Both the position numbers and the translations under genes were made by a program. Positions 36,079 through 49,045 of a DNA stretch of 64,000 nucleotides are shown here, piece by piece. The notes below the pieces were generated by a model, which ran no database searches, was not told the DNA's origin, and was given only the letters and a program-made list of their open reading frames with translations. Numbering within the stretch: the stretch's first letter is position 1; each line of letters opens with the position of its first letter. The stretch is from Culex pipiens pallens. Its lineage: Eukaryota > Arthropoda > Insecta > Diptera > Culicidae. Where the stretch lies: the NCBI RefSeq assembly GCF_016801865.2, contig NC_068938.1, positions 2,170,001 through 2,234,000 on the forward strand, written 5' to 3'.

Positions 36079-36892
36079 GATTTCTGATACGTTTTTTCCA
36101 ACGCAACATAAATAAATTGATAAGACGACATATTGCAATGGATAACTTTTCTATTCTTGAATATTTACATTTTTAATAGGTATTGTACGGTGTGTTGTGC
36201 CAAAGTAACTTTTTTGCGAAGAAAAACGGTTTACTAAACACGGCGTTATTTTATTTTTAAATAATATTTCCATTCCTCCCTTTATAAACGAATAAAAAAA
36301 TGAATCGTGACCAATGTACAGTCAACTTTCGTCCCACAAAATGTAAGTAGATGGTGAATTTATTTTATTTTTAATTGTTTACATTTGAATACTTAACAAA
36401 TTTTCATCTTCATTATGTTATTTTACAAAGGGTTTATTGAAAATTTTGCCAGTGTCTGATATACAATATTTTATTCCTGAGAAATTTTTTTACGTGGATC
36501 TTGCGTTTGAAAAAAAAATCTGAAATTTTACATCAGAATCTGAGTAAAATTACAATAATGATGTAAAATTTTCGTCTGGCTCAATGCAATTTTTGAACAC
36601 ATTAATTTAAGTAAAATAAATAGAAAGAAAAATCAAAAAAATAAAATAAATAAAAAGAAAAACAAAAAAAAAAAATAAAAATAAATAAAAACAATCATCA
36701 ATTTTGCAAAGTTTCAAATTCGATGTAATGTAATTTTACGTGTTAAATGTAATTTTACGTCAATTTTTGTGTAAAAAGAGCAATCATAATTACAAAGCTG
36801 TTTTTTTTCGAGCAAATTTTACCCATTTTTTTCTGACAAAAAATCTGTCCAAATTTTTAGATGTAGTTTTACATGATTTGCCTTGACTGTGG
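36079..36892. other. Very AT-rich stretch with possible diverged MITE at ~36480-36880
   Basis: Repeated GTAATTTTACGT/ATGTAAAATTTT words at 36515-36780 suggest a decayed TIR element related to the CACAG/TA MITEs. TCTGTCCAAATTTTTAGATG resembles internal MITE sequence. Ends could not be fixed. An A-rich simple-sequence patch is at 36620-36690. Confidence 0.35.
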
Positions 36893-37612
36893 TTAGTGAA
36901 TTTTTACGATTTTGCAGACATCGTGAAATTTGTAAATTTGATTTTTTTTCGGGAAATCACTTAAAATTCCGCAATATTCTAAAAAAAAAAAACAGTACAA
37001 AAAAGTTTAGGTTTGTACAAATTTAGTTTAACTTAAATTTAGTTTTCCGTGGTTACTTTTTCTAGATTCAATTTCTGACCAGAATTTGTAATAATACTTA
37101 AGATTTAGAATGGTTTTGATTTTTTTTCGACCCCTGATTTTTTAAGCATAACTTGAAATGATAGCAAAATATCTATGATTTTGTTAATATTTTGTTTTTG
37201 AATAACATTATGGAGATTTCATTACAAATATATCATTTTTGTCTTAGGGACCATCCATAAACCACGTGGACACTTTTTTGTGAATCTTTTACCTCCCCCC
37301 CCTTTCGTGGACAACTGTCCATACTAAAAAAATCTTTTTTATATGGATCGTAGACAATTGCCCAACCCCCCCAATTGCTTTTGCCCTCTAGAGTGTCCAC
37401 GTGGTTTATGGATGGTCCCTTATGATTTTTAATTTTTTTGTTTATTGAAAAATAATTAAAAATTGTTACAAAAAATATTTCTTGATATTTTAACATAAGT
37501 TTTTCAAGGTTTTTAAAAAAAAATCACATTCCATGAAACATTCGTAAAATTTGGTGTTAAAATTAAGGTCCCCGTGAAATTTGCAATTTTTGAGTGTGAA
37601 AAATCACGAAGC
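36893..37612. mobile_element. hAT-like non-autonomous element (copy 2) carrying a nested MITE
   Basis: The left end GGTTAGTGAATTTTTACGAT and the right end (minus strand) GCTTCGTGATTTTTCACACT resemble the ends of the 39.4-40.7 kb element. Subterminal CGTGAAATTTG and CCCCGTGAAATTTG are shared. The 173-bp Harbinger-type MITE at 37247-37419 interrupts it. The flanks (GACTGTGG against AACTGTAA) only partly match as a target duplication. Confidence 0.45.
37247..37419. mobile_element. PIF/Harbinger-type MITE, 173 bp, ~25-bp TIR, TTA target duplication
   Basis: The ends are GGGACCATCCATAAACCACG and (minus strand) the identical sequence, continuing TGGACAC. TTA lies directly outside each end (37244-37246 and 37420-37422). 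The interior has a C-rich run and a smaller inverted repeat around ATGGAT. It has no coding capacity. TIR identity near 100% implies recent activity of a transposase elsewhere in the genome. Confidence 0.9.
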
Positions 37613-39384
37613 CTAACTGTAACCATACAATTGTGGATAATATTTGAATTAAGTAACAGAGTTATCTTTTTTTTTTTTTTGCAAAACTTCAATGCTTTTC
37701 ACCGAGTCCAATCTCAGTTCAATAGCACAATTGTGTCATATCGGAACGTGACCCTCGTCCGTTTTTGCCAGCCCCCAGCGTTCGCCAAGTGTGAGTGGAA
37801 TTTGAGAATGAGAAAAATGACAGTCGCATTCATCCCACGGCCCTGTTAGGAATCAATATCACCACGTAATCCGAATTAATTAAATTGATCCAACATTGTT
37901 GCGATTCTTCGGCGTTCAGCACGGGGGAAGCTCTTTAATGTTGGGAATGTTGGACAATTTACTGGGCACTTTTGCGGTTTGCTTGAATGATCGCCACCCC
38001 AGCTTCGAGTGGGAAAATTCAAAAATTAATTAAAAACCCTCTCATTTCGGTTTTGGCTCCACATACACAACATATGGTTTGTCTTAATTTCGTCCAAAAT
38101 ATCCGACTGTAAGAGCATTTTATCCCCATTTGGAGAGCAGTTTATTTCGAGCCAGGATTGGATTTTTGCTGGGTGGGACTTTTTGGGTGTGGGAGCCCCG
38201 GCAGCTGATCGTTTGCTCTCATTTTCCAACTTTTACAGGAAAAAAAGGCACACACTGACATACAAGACCACATTTATTTCTATTTGTCCATCGTGCGAGC
38301 AGACACAGCCGGATTCAGTAATACTGCTGTGCAGCTTTTAAATAAGAAAAAGCTTTCTCCTTAGCCTGATTCAGTGGAGTCTTCAGTTTCCGCTCGAAGG
38401 AGCTCGAAGAGCACGATAATGGGATAAGCGGACACTAGACTCGGAGTTTGCTGTTGCTGGGGGAAAAAAGGACTTGAAAAACAGCATCAATGAATGTAAT
38501 ATGTCTTAAAATAAGGGTATCTTCTAGCAACCAAAGAGCAACATTCAATCTGCGAGATTAAAGTAGAATGTTTGTTAATCTAGAATCCAATGGAGACGCA
38601 TGGTCCTTTCCAAGAAACAAAGAAAAGCTTCATCTTCGGAAAACGCAAACAAACAAAATGCTCGCCAAGAAGAGTGAACTCGTGTCGCCTTTCTATCAGG
38701 TTCATGTTCTCCATTCAGCAGAATCTCTTTCATTCGCCTTTTCCCCCTCATCAAAGGGCATCGTCGCTGCAGTGTCTCCTCTTTTCGAGACAGAAATGCC
38801 CACACAGCAGCCAGCAAACGAGAACACAACTCACAAGAGGCCTCATCCTCTCAACACCTCAAGGTTTGTTCGTTTTTTGTCTCGATATCACTCCTATTTT
38901 TTTTGCGCTTCGACTTCAGAGCCATGACGGAAAAAAGCGAGCAGCAGAAGCATCGCCAACACACAAAAGTCAGTAATTGGAACATGTACGGATAATTAAA
39001 AGCCCTCGTGCCATGTGGCTGCCATGAGCTTTTTGTTGTTGTTTTGGGTGAGGGTTTGTTTGAGGGAGATGAGGTTGGTTATGTTCTAATATTTTGTTAT
39101 TCTATTCAGCTTATGCCTCGGAGGGATGTGATGATGATAGAGGGGAATTATTATGTGTGGGAAGAAAAGCTCAATGCATTAGATAACGTCACCTGAGAGT
39201 TGGATTTTTAAATGAAACTTGGCATATATATTCAGTATGAGGGTCATTTCACCTCATTCGTGCACAAAAAAGAACATATCTCTGAATCGTCGTGCCAATA
39301 CTTATTGTTAATAGACTTGAACGTTGAATCGATTGGTGTTGTCAATATTCAATTTCCATATGGCATATTTAGGCAATTATTAGG
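37613..39384. other. Non-coding stretch, no gene recognised
   Basis: 38560-38980 is GC-richer with overlapping frames on both strands (up to 128 codons). They show no domains and no consistent codon bias by eye. Confidence 0.45.
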
Positions 39385-40738
39385 GTTAGTGAATTTTCAC
39401 GATTTCGCGGACAGCGTGAAATTCTTGAAATTAGGAAATTTCGGCGAAATCCAGTAAAATTTAACAATTTTCTTAAATCAATGCATGACACAACAAACAA
39501 ACAAGCAAACAACATTCAACAAATACTTCATTCAAGCTCTTTAATGTAAATTATATTAGTTTTCAATTGAAAAGCGTGATATTTAAGAAATAAGTCAAAT
39601 ATTTAAAATTAATTTTTGGAATGATCTAGTTAACATCATCACATCACATCCCATTTTTTATCAGATTTTCTTTAAAAAAAAACTAAATTAATTTTTCCTC
39701 TTTTTGCTTGTAATAACAAATTGAATACCAATTTATGTTGAAGATAGAATTACAAATTTAAGTGATTAAAATTTGGTTTATTCAAGATTAACCCTTTCAA
39801 GCTTGAATTTAAAAAAAAGTTTTTGATGGGAATTTGTTTTCACGACCGTACACAAATTATATGCTAGTTTTGGAAATTTTCATTATTTGGTCATATATGA
39901 CCCATCAGGGTTAGAATTTTGCTTCAATATATTATTTTTGATCATAAAAATTAGGTTTTTTTTTTAAAAGAATATTTATGATTATTTCATAGTCCCGACA
40001 AAATTACACGAAATTCGATTTGATACAGATATATTTTCAAATGTTTAAAGGGGGTTTCAAGAATATTTCTATTTAGCATTAAAAGTCTTTCAAAATGTAA
40101 AAAAATCAAGTTATAAAAATCATTTTGCCTAAACAAAACTGGTAAATCTTATTTTGATTTTGATATTACTATATTATAGTGTTTTTTCTTTTTTCTTGAA
40201 AAAACATTTTTTTTAGCTTTGTAAATCGAATGTGTTGAAAATAACAATACCAAAAATAAACATGTGCTTGCCCATTAATTTGTTTATAATTATATTTTTG
40301 CTATTTTTTATAAACATTAAACATAGTCAAACTTGTTTTTCAATGCCTATTTTATCAGTCAGTTTTACATATGTTCATTTAAATTTTTGCTGTAATTCTA
40401 TTCGTTTGTTAATTTCATGCTAAGAACATGCTTACTTACATGGTTAAAAAGACAAAAAATTGCAATGTGGAAAATTTGTTAAAAAATCTATAGTTGATTG
40501 CTGTTGTTTAAACAATTAATTTATTTTTTGGCAGCTTTAACCTTCTTGGTCATTCCTTGCCCAGTTGATTGAAGATAATATGAAATTAAGTATATGTTAT
40601 GTAATTTTAATGTGAGATTTTCAAGGTTTTTTTTTAAAAAAAATACGTTCCGTGAAATTTCCGTGATATTTTCTATTTTGGAATTGTGAATTGTCCCCAT
40701 GAAAATTTTATTTTTTGAGCGTGAAAAATCACTTAGCT
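39385..40738. mobile_element. hAT-like non-autonomous element (copy 3), ~1.35 kb
   Basis: The left end GGTTAGTGAATTTTCACGAT, then TTTCGCGGACAGCGTGAAAT. The right end (minus strand) GCTAAGTGATTTTTCACGCT, with CGTTCCGTGAAATTTCCGTG and CCCCATGAAAATTT just inside. Terminal TAGTG/AAGTG and subterminal CGTGAAA motifs match copies 1 and 2. There is no exact 8-bp flank and no transposase ORF. The interior is very AT-rich. Confidence 0.45.
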
Positions 40739-40907
40739 TGGAATTTTTATTCCATGACATTCAAAATTCAATATCAATTAAAACATATTTTAAATTTTCT
40801 CAAAAACACGACGATTTCCCTTAATTGGAATCGGAAAATGTTTCGTTTCAGATTGATTCCTCTGTATATATTTAGGGAGATTGGTTTACATAAACCAAAA
40901 CAATTCC

Positions 40908-40980
40908 AGAGTTTTTTTTGAAAAGGACCAATAAACTATTGTCTTTCATATGTTTATAGGACCTAATCAAAAAAAACTCT
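40908..40980. repeat. ~73-bp palindromic short repeat (copy 2)
   Basis: The ends AGAGTTTTTTTTGAAAAGGA and (minus strand) AGAGTTTTTTTGATTAGGTC. The central TCTTTCATATGTTTATAGG is identical to copy 1 at 27.2 kb. Confidence 0.65.
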
Positions 40981-41524
40981 TGAATTGTTTTTAAACTCAA
41001 ACTTTACAACTAACATGTAACTTATCCAGAATCGAAGTGATAAACTCAATTTAATCAATTTATTACATTTTTATACATTGAAATTGAATCATTTTTAAAC
41101 TGCCTAGATATTGTTATAAAATAATATTATAAAACAAGATTATGGTATGTTATGAACAGAAGACAAAACTTATAATTTTTTTGGTAAAAATGACATCGAT
41201 TTAATTTTTTCGGAATTTTGTTTCCATCAAATAGACTTAGTTTTGTAAGAGGCATAAACTTTTGAAAATGTTCCATTTAAAACTCCGGATTATTCCATTT
41301 TGAAGAATGTTTTGTTCCACAGAATAAACCATTTTATAGAATGAACTATTTCTCAGAAATGATTATTGTTTTGGTTTTACTGAAAGAATGGTAAATTTTC
41401 AAGAAATTTTGAAATTCATAGACATTTTCCTTTTCTTTTATATGATTTGGGAATTTGATATCAATATCATTGTTTTCATTGAAATTTACATTAATTTTTT
41501 AAGTATTTAAACAGTATTTTTTCA

Positions 41525-41755
41525 TCTTTTTTTTATCGACCTTAGACTGGTACAAATTTTTTTTAAAGTTTTTGGCACCCAAAAATTGGCCCGAAAAATC
41601 AGGGGGCAATACACATTTTTTTAAAAAGCTTCAACATTTCAGTGCAATTTGCTGAAACCAATTTTAAATGCATTCGATTGCGTTTAGAATCATTTTTAGC
41701 ATGTTTGGAATAATTTTAATATTGATTTTTTTAAAAAATTTTTGATACAACCTCT
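41525..41755 (+). repeat. Interspersed repeat family A, copy 4 (left half)
   Basis: GACTGGTACAAATTTT, GGCCCGAAAAATCAGGGGGC, CATTCGATTGCGTTTAGAATC and ATTTTTAGCATGTTTGG in family order. The right half (AATGATTGCA...) is absent. Confidence 0.75.
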
Positions 41756-43620
41756 GACATTTTTTGCCAATTTACATGTATGGAACTCCTTAAGCTGTCA
41801 ATCATTTTCAAAGATAAATATCACTCTGTAGGAAGTAAAATCGTTACCAAAAATTTAAAAACTTAAAAAAAATTGCAATAGCTCAATAAAGTACAAAAAC
41901 TAGTTTTGAAAAAAAAAATTGAAATCAGGTTTAAATTTGACCTTTGAAAAATGTTCATGTTTCAATATTTTCGTGTACTTTTCTGCTTTTTTTAAACGCC
42001 GAGCAATAATTCGTCTGGTACAGAACTCAAAATTCCGTACTATCCGACACAAATAAACCACATTTATAAACCAGCCCTGTTCTGCATGTTTCACAACGTG
42101 TCACGTGACCATATTTCCTGTCGCGCTGGAACATAAAATTGGCACTACATTCGGAAAATGACAAAGAGAAAGCAAAAAAACTCCGTCAAATTTGTGACCC
42201 CCTTTCAGACATCTGCCTGTTGTAGTGCTGTTAATACGTATGTTCTCGTGTGTGTTGCTCTCTGACGACCTCGTTGCTGGTAATGAGGTGTTGAGAGTGA
42301 GAACAAAAACAAAAGAGTAAAGGAAATAAAAAAGTGTTATAACGAACTGAACCAGAGAGGAAGCAACAGCCAGAACCAGTGGCCACATCCGGTGCAGCGT
42401 CCATCGGTATAGAGTAGGCCGCGCGCGTATGTGCGATAAATATGAAAAGCCTACTCTGGTTTGGGGGGATGAAGCATTTCCGGAACATGACCGGACAAAA
42501 TGGCGACCAACAACCCAGGCAGTGCCGAGGATGAGGTTGACGGTTGGTCATCGCGCACCGCATGTTTGTGTCGTAAAAATGATGAACAGTGTGTCGTCCT
42601 CGGTGCCAGACCATTTTTTCCATTGTGTTGTCCTCGGAAGGGATTTCCTGTTTTACATGGCCGATTGGCCAAAGGTGGCATTATGGTGCTGTGCACACCC
42701 CAGGGGGACCATGGGCCTGTTGAATGTTGATTCCAGGGAAAAACTTGTTATTTTTGGGAAAATTGACAATTTTGCTGCCAAAAATCTGGAGTCTAAAAAA
42801 AGTTTTTCCCACAACTGAACTCGAATCGATTCCAACTCCACCAAAATCTCCGAAAAGTCCCATGAATATCGAAGCAAATTGCTGAAAATCGGCTCAATAT
42901 CATCTCGTTGCTCCTTCCCGGAACAACACTCCATAAAGTTTCACCCGAAATTGTCGCAGAAAAAAGAATCTCCCCCCTTTCTCAAATTGCTTCCATTTCC
43001 AGTGTCTCGTGCTACCAGCAAAAAAAGCACAACTGAAGAGAGCTTTTCCACCTCCCGAAAAAAAACCTCTGCAAAAAGGGGTTCCATTGCGTTTCCTGAC
43101 GTGTTGTGTTCCAGCAACATAAGTTTTGGAAATAAAATCAGCGTATCAATTGTCGTCGCCGTTCCTTTTCCTTTCTTCGATCAACTCCAACTGCTCTCTC
43201 TCTTTTCGACGAGGGGTTTTTTGGCGAAAAGGACAATCGAGACCTCGACCAGAATTTGGAGACAAACTCGCCTCGAATCATCATCATCCACTTGTTTACC
43301 CCTTTACTTGTTTTTTTTCCCTGCCAAGTATTCGGCCAGGTCTCGGCTAATGGTCCAAGGAAAACGGTTATAATGGCACTTGAAAATGGTGATTCTTGGG
43401 ACGTTGGATTGTTTTGGAAAGCAACGGATTTTCGGTGAGAGGGTTTTGGAATGGATTTACTGATTTTTATTAGGTGGTGAATTGATAAAATACAATAATT
43501 TTATTTGTATCATTACACTTAATTTCATGAAAAACGAATTTAAGATTAATGTTTTAAAAATTATGAATGAAATAAATGTTAATTAATTCACTTCCGCAGT
43601 ACATATTCCAATATTTATGT
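41756..43620. other. Non-coding stretch, GC-richer from 42100
   Basis: 42100-43440 has moderate GC and several overlapping frames of 90-164 codons on both strands. Ser/Thr/Lys-rich translations and competing phases give no sign of a real gene. No domain was recognised. It could be regulatory or intronic DNA. Confidence 0.45.
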
Positions 43621-44551
43621 TCAATTTATGAATTTATGAATTTATGAATTTATGAATTTATGAATTTATGAATTTATGAATTTATGAATTTATGAATTTA
43701 TGAATTTATGAATTTATGAATTTATGAATTTATGAATTTATGAATTTATGAATTTATCAATTTATCAATTTATCAATTTATCAATTTATCAATTTATCAA
43801 TTTATCAATTTATCAATTTATCAATTTATCAATTTATCAATTTATCAATTTATCAATTTATCAATTTATCAATTTATCAATTTATCAATTTATCAATTTA
43901 TCAATTTATCAATTTATCAATTTACCAATTTATCAATTTATCAATTTATCAATTTATCAATTTATCAATTTATCAATTTATCAATTTATCAATTTATCAA
44001 TTTATCAATTTATCAATTTATCAATTTATCAATTTATCAATTTATCAATTTATCAATTTATCAATTTATCAATTTATCAATTTATCAATTTATCAATTTA
44101 TCAATTTATCAATTTATCAATTTATCAATTTATCAATTTATCAATTTATCAATTTATCAATTTATCAATTTATCAATTTATCAATTTATCAATTTATCAA
44201 TTTATCAATTTATCAATTTATCAATTTATCAATTTATCAATTTATCAATTTATCAATTTATCAATTTATCAATTTATCAATTTATCAATTTATCAATTTA
44301 TCAATTTATCAATTTATCAATTTATCAATTTATCAATTTATCAATTTATCAATTTATCAATTTATCAATTTATCAATTTATCAATTTATCAATTTATCAA
44401 TTTATCAATTTATCAATTTATCAATTTATCAATTTATCAATTTATCAATTTATCAATTTATCAATTTATCAATTTATCAATTTATCAATTTATCAATTTA
44501 TCAATTTATCAATTTATCAATTTATCAATTTATCAATTTATCAATTTATCC
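43621..44551 (+). repeat. Octamer minisatellite: (AATTTATG)n then (AATTTATC)n, ~116 units
   Basis: About 16 units of AATTTATG (43624-43756) switch abruptly to about 99 units of AATTTATC (to 44551). A single interior variant (TTTACCAA) is at ~43924. The period of 8 gives an open frame of repeated INLSIYQF, which is not a protein gene. Confidence 0.97.
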
Positions 44552-44571
44552 ATTTACGAAATGGTTGTTAC

Positions 44572-45107
44572 CAGGCCTTCAAAAAGTTTCTAACCCAGCG
44601 TACACATGAAGCAAATCAAAATGTCTGTTCACTGCTAGCATGTGACTGCAAGCCTACTGTGTCTATTCAACCACTGCCGCCTGACTTGTGCCGGTCGGCT
44701 GCTGGAGAATGAGAGACGTGAAAAAATGAGCTACACTCACTCAATTCGTGTCATATGACTGACTCGTAAAATCCTCTTTAAACACTATTTTGACTTTTTT
44801 CAAACAGTTGAATTGTTCTAGACTGTGCAAAACACTTGAAACAACCATAACATGTACTAAAAATTATATTTCCACGCATAAATACGAACTTTTTGTGTAA
44901 AAACATGTTTCTTTATGTGTGTGCGTGCAACGTCGAATGAGCGTTGGTCGACTACTGCCTCGCATTGCAGCTGCTCAATGAGCTAGGGCACTCAAGACTG
45001 CGCCGGGTTTGTTTATGTCACGGTTTTGCGGTTCAGTGAATGGATCTCAAAAATTCGTGTCAGTGTCGCCGATTTTCGAGTCATGACTCCTGACATTTTC
45101 AGCACTG
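44572..45107. mobile_element. hAT-type non-autonomous element, 536 bp, perfect 8-bp TSD
   Basis: GTTGTTAC flanks both sides (44564-44571 and 45108-45115). The termini are CAGGCCTTCAAAAAG and (minus strand) CAGTGCTGAAAATG; the latter fits the hAT YARNG rule. No transposase ORF. It sits 20 bp after the octamer minisatellite. Confidence 0.8.
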
Positions 45108-45239
45108 GTTGTTACTTTTATTCGTTGGGCTGATCAGCCAAAAGAAAAAAAATTGAAATACTGCAGTCGTTGCAAGAAGGTTTTCAAATAATGTAAAATA
45201 TGACGACATAAAAATTCTACATAAAAAATTCAAACAAGT

Positions 45240-45360
45240 TTTCAATTAACCAGCACATGCCAAAAATGATTCTAAACGTAGAGGAATGCATTTTGAATTG
45301 ATTTCAGCTGATTGCATTTAAATTTTCATCGAAATTTTCATGTTTTTTTTAATTGTCAAA
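45240..45360 (-). repeat. Interspersed repeat family A, fragment, reverse orientation
   Basis: GCCAAAAATGATTCTAAACG, AGGAATGCATTTTGAATTGA and TTTCAGCTGATTGCATTTAA are the reverse complement of the family A left half at 26.89 kb. Confidence 0.7.
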
Positions 45361-45619
45361 CTCCTGATACTTTGAGTCAATTATGATGGAAATAGGGTGG
45401 GTGATAAAAATGAATTTGTGATACGTCGCATGACCATTGCAGTAAAAACATGGAATAGGTGCAAATCGGTACCCGGTTGTTTGAAACAGTTCACCCAAAT
45501 CGGTTCAAATATATCACGAAAAGATTGTTAAAATTATTTGAAGAATTTTGATACGTCAAATTACAAGGGGTATCCGCTCCCCTGAACCATCATATTAAAT
45601 ATTTTTATATTGAAGTTTA

Positions 45620-46045
45620 TGACATCATTTTAAACTTCTCAAAGTGTCATGATTTTCTCACTGAACATGATTTTGAATCGAAAACGGAATGCATTTTCGG
45701 ATTTTTTGGACAATTTTCCACTAGGAGAAGGTTAAATGAGTTTGTAAATAATAAATAATTTGTGTGTTTTTAACACAGTTAAAAAAAATCTCCAAATTTA
45801 TAGGCAATTTCAGTTGAACACATTTCATGTAAAATGTGAAAACTTGTGATTCGTGCTTTGAATTCAGTATAAAATGCAATATAAATCGATAATTTTATAA
45901 ACAAAACTAGTTTCAACAAATTTCAGGCAAAATTCCGACTTTTTAACAATTTTACCTAAAATTTATATGTATTTTGTTAAAAAGCTTATAAGCTTAGTTC
46001 ACTAAATATAAACATTGTTTTTTTTTTCTTTAAAACTAGAAATTG
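45620..46045 (+). repeat. Truncated copy of the 49.0-50.0 kb element
   Basis: Colinear with 49255-49680 at high identity: TGTCATGATTTTCTCA, GAACATGATTTTGAATCG, CTAGGAGAAGGT, GTGATTCGTGCTTTGAATTC and so on. Neither TACCGT terminus is present. The breakpoints are therefore a 5' and a 3' truncation. Confidence 0.8.
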
Positions 46046-49045
46046 TTTTTGACACATAATGATGAGATTTTTATATTTGTTTATTGCTAAAATAGTAAAA
46101 CATTCGAATACTTTCATAAGATTAAAGTTTTGAACTACTCTTTTGGGTGACTTCATCACCGTGCATATCTTCCCATCCTTCTCGATCACGATAACAATGA
46201 CCATTGTTGTTTTTACCTCCATGTGAGTGGAAGGAAAGGAAGTGTATCGAACATTTGAATACTAACAACTAAGCTTCCAGACTGCCGAACCGAGTGATGC
46301 CTCGCAGAAAAGAGAGTCTCTGATTCAGGACTGGTTGCAATGCACCTCACCACCTCTTTGAATGGCAATCAGCAGAATATTCTTCTGGAGGCGATACAGT
46401 TGGATACAAAGTGGCATAAATTTGTGTCTTCAAATTGAAGTCTTGATCGTTCTTACTCCATCAGGACTATGGAGCACAATAATAGTCGTTACCTGGTGGC
46501 TGTCAGGATATCCTAATAAAGTGGTCGAAAAGATTAGATCTTAGGAGGGGTTAATCGAATTTCAGTTCGTAAAGATAGAAATCTCTCTCTTCCGAATAAA
46601 AGTTTCACAAATTTCACAATAAACAAATTCATTACGATTCAAGGAGAAAAATGTGATAAAACGCTCGTTAATGGTCCACTCCACCAGCCATTGTGTGGTG
46701 CTGGTTGGTGGTCTCAAAAATACCCTCTCCCCCCACCAAGATAACATCATCATCTTCAACTCGTAAAATCGTCATTTCAGGCGCTCCCGGGTTTCTTCCA
46801 GAGGACGCGAGGTTGGAGGTCACGGCGTCCTGATCAGAGTGTCGTTAAAAGTAAATAAAAGATGTGCTGTGTTGTTAATGATGCGGTGTCGATACAAGTC
46901 TTGGACTTTCATGAACGAAAACCCAAATTATGCTATAAAATAGCGGCACTGAATAAATGAATTGTAAAGGGAAGGGTGGTGTGGTGTTTACGAGCTTACA
47001 CCCGAAACATCAAAACAACAATCTTCGACACCCCGCTCGGGAAGGAGGGAAGTTTGAGATGAAAAAGTGGCGATAAATCAACTGGTTGATTCCATTTGAT
47101 CAGAATCTGCTGTTTGGCGAATGGAAGAGGTGGTGGAAATGTGTTTTTAATGTGAAGAAATCTGACATCAATCAGGGACGAACAATGTAGCGAGCAATTT
47201 AATCTCTGGTAGGCAATCAATCAGAATTTACTTGAAAGAATCGACATTTAAATGTATTCGAAGCCTTTTTTCAGAATATTTGAGTTGATGCAAAAACTTT
47301 TACTCATGTTTGTTGGCTCTATGATTGAATATACATAACTTTTTTTTAAGCTTTTAAAAATTATTACATTGAGATTATTATTTCTTGTTTCAACAGAATG
47401 GTGGTGTTTGACGAATTATTTTTAATGTTCTGTGGTCATCCATGTTCATAAAATTTTGCTTGACCACGTAGGCAAGCACTCATCCTATTTGCGTAGGGGT
47501 GTAAAATAAAATGTGCTTATTTCAATATTAAGTTAAAGGCCATAATTCTACGATCTCAAGTTGTCTGATCTGCCAAGGTGCCCTTCGTGTGGAAAGTTTT
47601 CCTCCAGTTTCGCAAAAGGGGAGTTAACCCAACACGAACCAGTTGACACATGGCTGCCTTTACAGGTTTACACGTTGCATTCATTAGCCTCCACCAGCCC
47701 CTCACAGTAACGGTGGAGGTGGTCCAGCAGAAAAGGGGATGCTACATCAAGTCACGTAATCGTGATAGAGACAAGTTCTTTTCACCTAGTTAGTGTATCG
47801 CCAAGCCGAACGTGACGGAAAACAAAAAGGCTCTTCGACCTCCCCCCTCCCCTTTCTTTCACCCTGTTTGAGGGAAAGAGATTCACGATATATACTTCTC
47901 ACGTTTCACGTCCTTATCATGGCAAATAACGGATAAAAACCTTTTCCCCGCTCGTGTTTTTCGCTCCCCTGCCAAAGTCCTTCACAAAACAAGATATGTC
48001 TGTGCCCGGGGTGCAGTTTAGGAGTTTTGCTCATTTTCTATACGTATACAAAATTTACTCACAAGTTTAGTTTCTTTCCCCCATTTTATTCTCTTTTTCT
48101 TCGCCAGAGCCCTCAAGTATCCTTTTCCCCTTTTTTTCTCAGATATTGTCTGGCAATAACAATAAATAATACAATTCCCCCTCCAAAACAACTGTGTCCC
48201 AACTACTCCTTCTTCTTCAAGGGGAAGAGCTTTTTTGGTCGACCGCCCAAACTCGTGCCTCGGTGAATAGTTCTCCTCAAATAATACACACACACACAAA
48301 ACTTACAAGAAGCGAGTCGTAAATAAACTATGACATGCTTTGAATAATAAAACGTACCCCAAAAGCGAGCGCAAATTCCTTTGCAAATTGCTTTATGAAA
48401 CGTTTCGGTGGCAATATTTGTGGCGCATCGTGGTAATAGAAATGCAATTTGACGTGGCTAAAAAAAGATGGCTCAAATTTGGGTTGCACTGCACAGGTCA
48501 CCTGCAATTTGAATGAAGCTTTGAGTGGTTTGAATATTTAAAGAGCATGTTGTCATTAATTGGTCATGCTGCAATCAATCCGAGTGATAGCTGGGAATGA
48601 CAGAGGAAGAAGAGATCTTTGTTTACAACTGGTGCGCATGACCTTTTGAAAATTAACCCAAAAAACTAAAATAAATAACACAAAAAAATAATAAATAACC
48701 CGAAATATAATGTAAAAAATGTGCGAGATTCCAATTTCGCACAAAAAATATCTACTTTGAATCACATTTGTTTATCGCTGTTTTTATTGAAGTCGTTGAG
48801 CTCATTATAATCTCTATTGGAACATCACCACCCAAATTTGACTAATTTGGGGTCGTTGAACTCTAATTTGTTCTCAAAAATAGGAAACAAATTTTTTTTT
48901 TGGGTTCGATTGTTCAATGTTTCTTTAAAGACCTTGAAATAACGAAGAGAACAAAATTTGGTATTTAAAAATAACGCCCTATTTAGCTATAAAACTGCTT
49001 TGTTCAACAGCTAACAGCTTCGGGCTGTTAGCTCATTTATATACA
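46046..49045. other. Non-coding stretch, no gene recognised
   Basis: Mixed AT- and GC-richer unique sequence. A (CA)n run is at 48284-48299. Open frames are all under 95 codons and lack recognisable motifs. Confidence 0.5.

Noticed and set aside
41540..41620. Family A GGCCCGAAAAATCAGGGGGC as a promoter or insulator site
   Set aside because: It is a shared word of a dispersed repeat; there is no independent evidence of regulatory function.
42429..43373. Cluster of 129-164-codon frames in GC-richer DNA
   Set aside because: Competing phases on both strands, low-complexity Ser/Lys-rich translations and no family recognised.
43748..44593. 281-codon INLSIYQF repeat protein
   Set aside because: Period-8 minisatellite read in frame. 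It starts and stops at the array edges.
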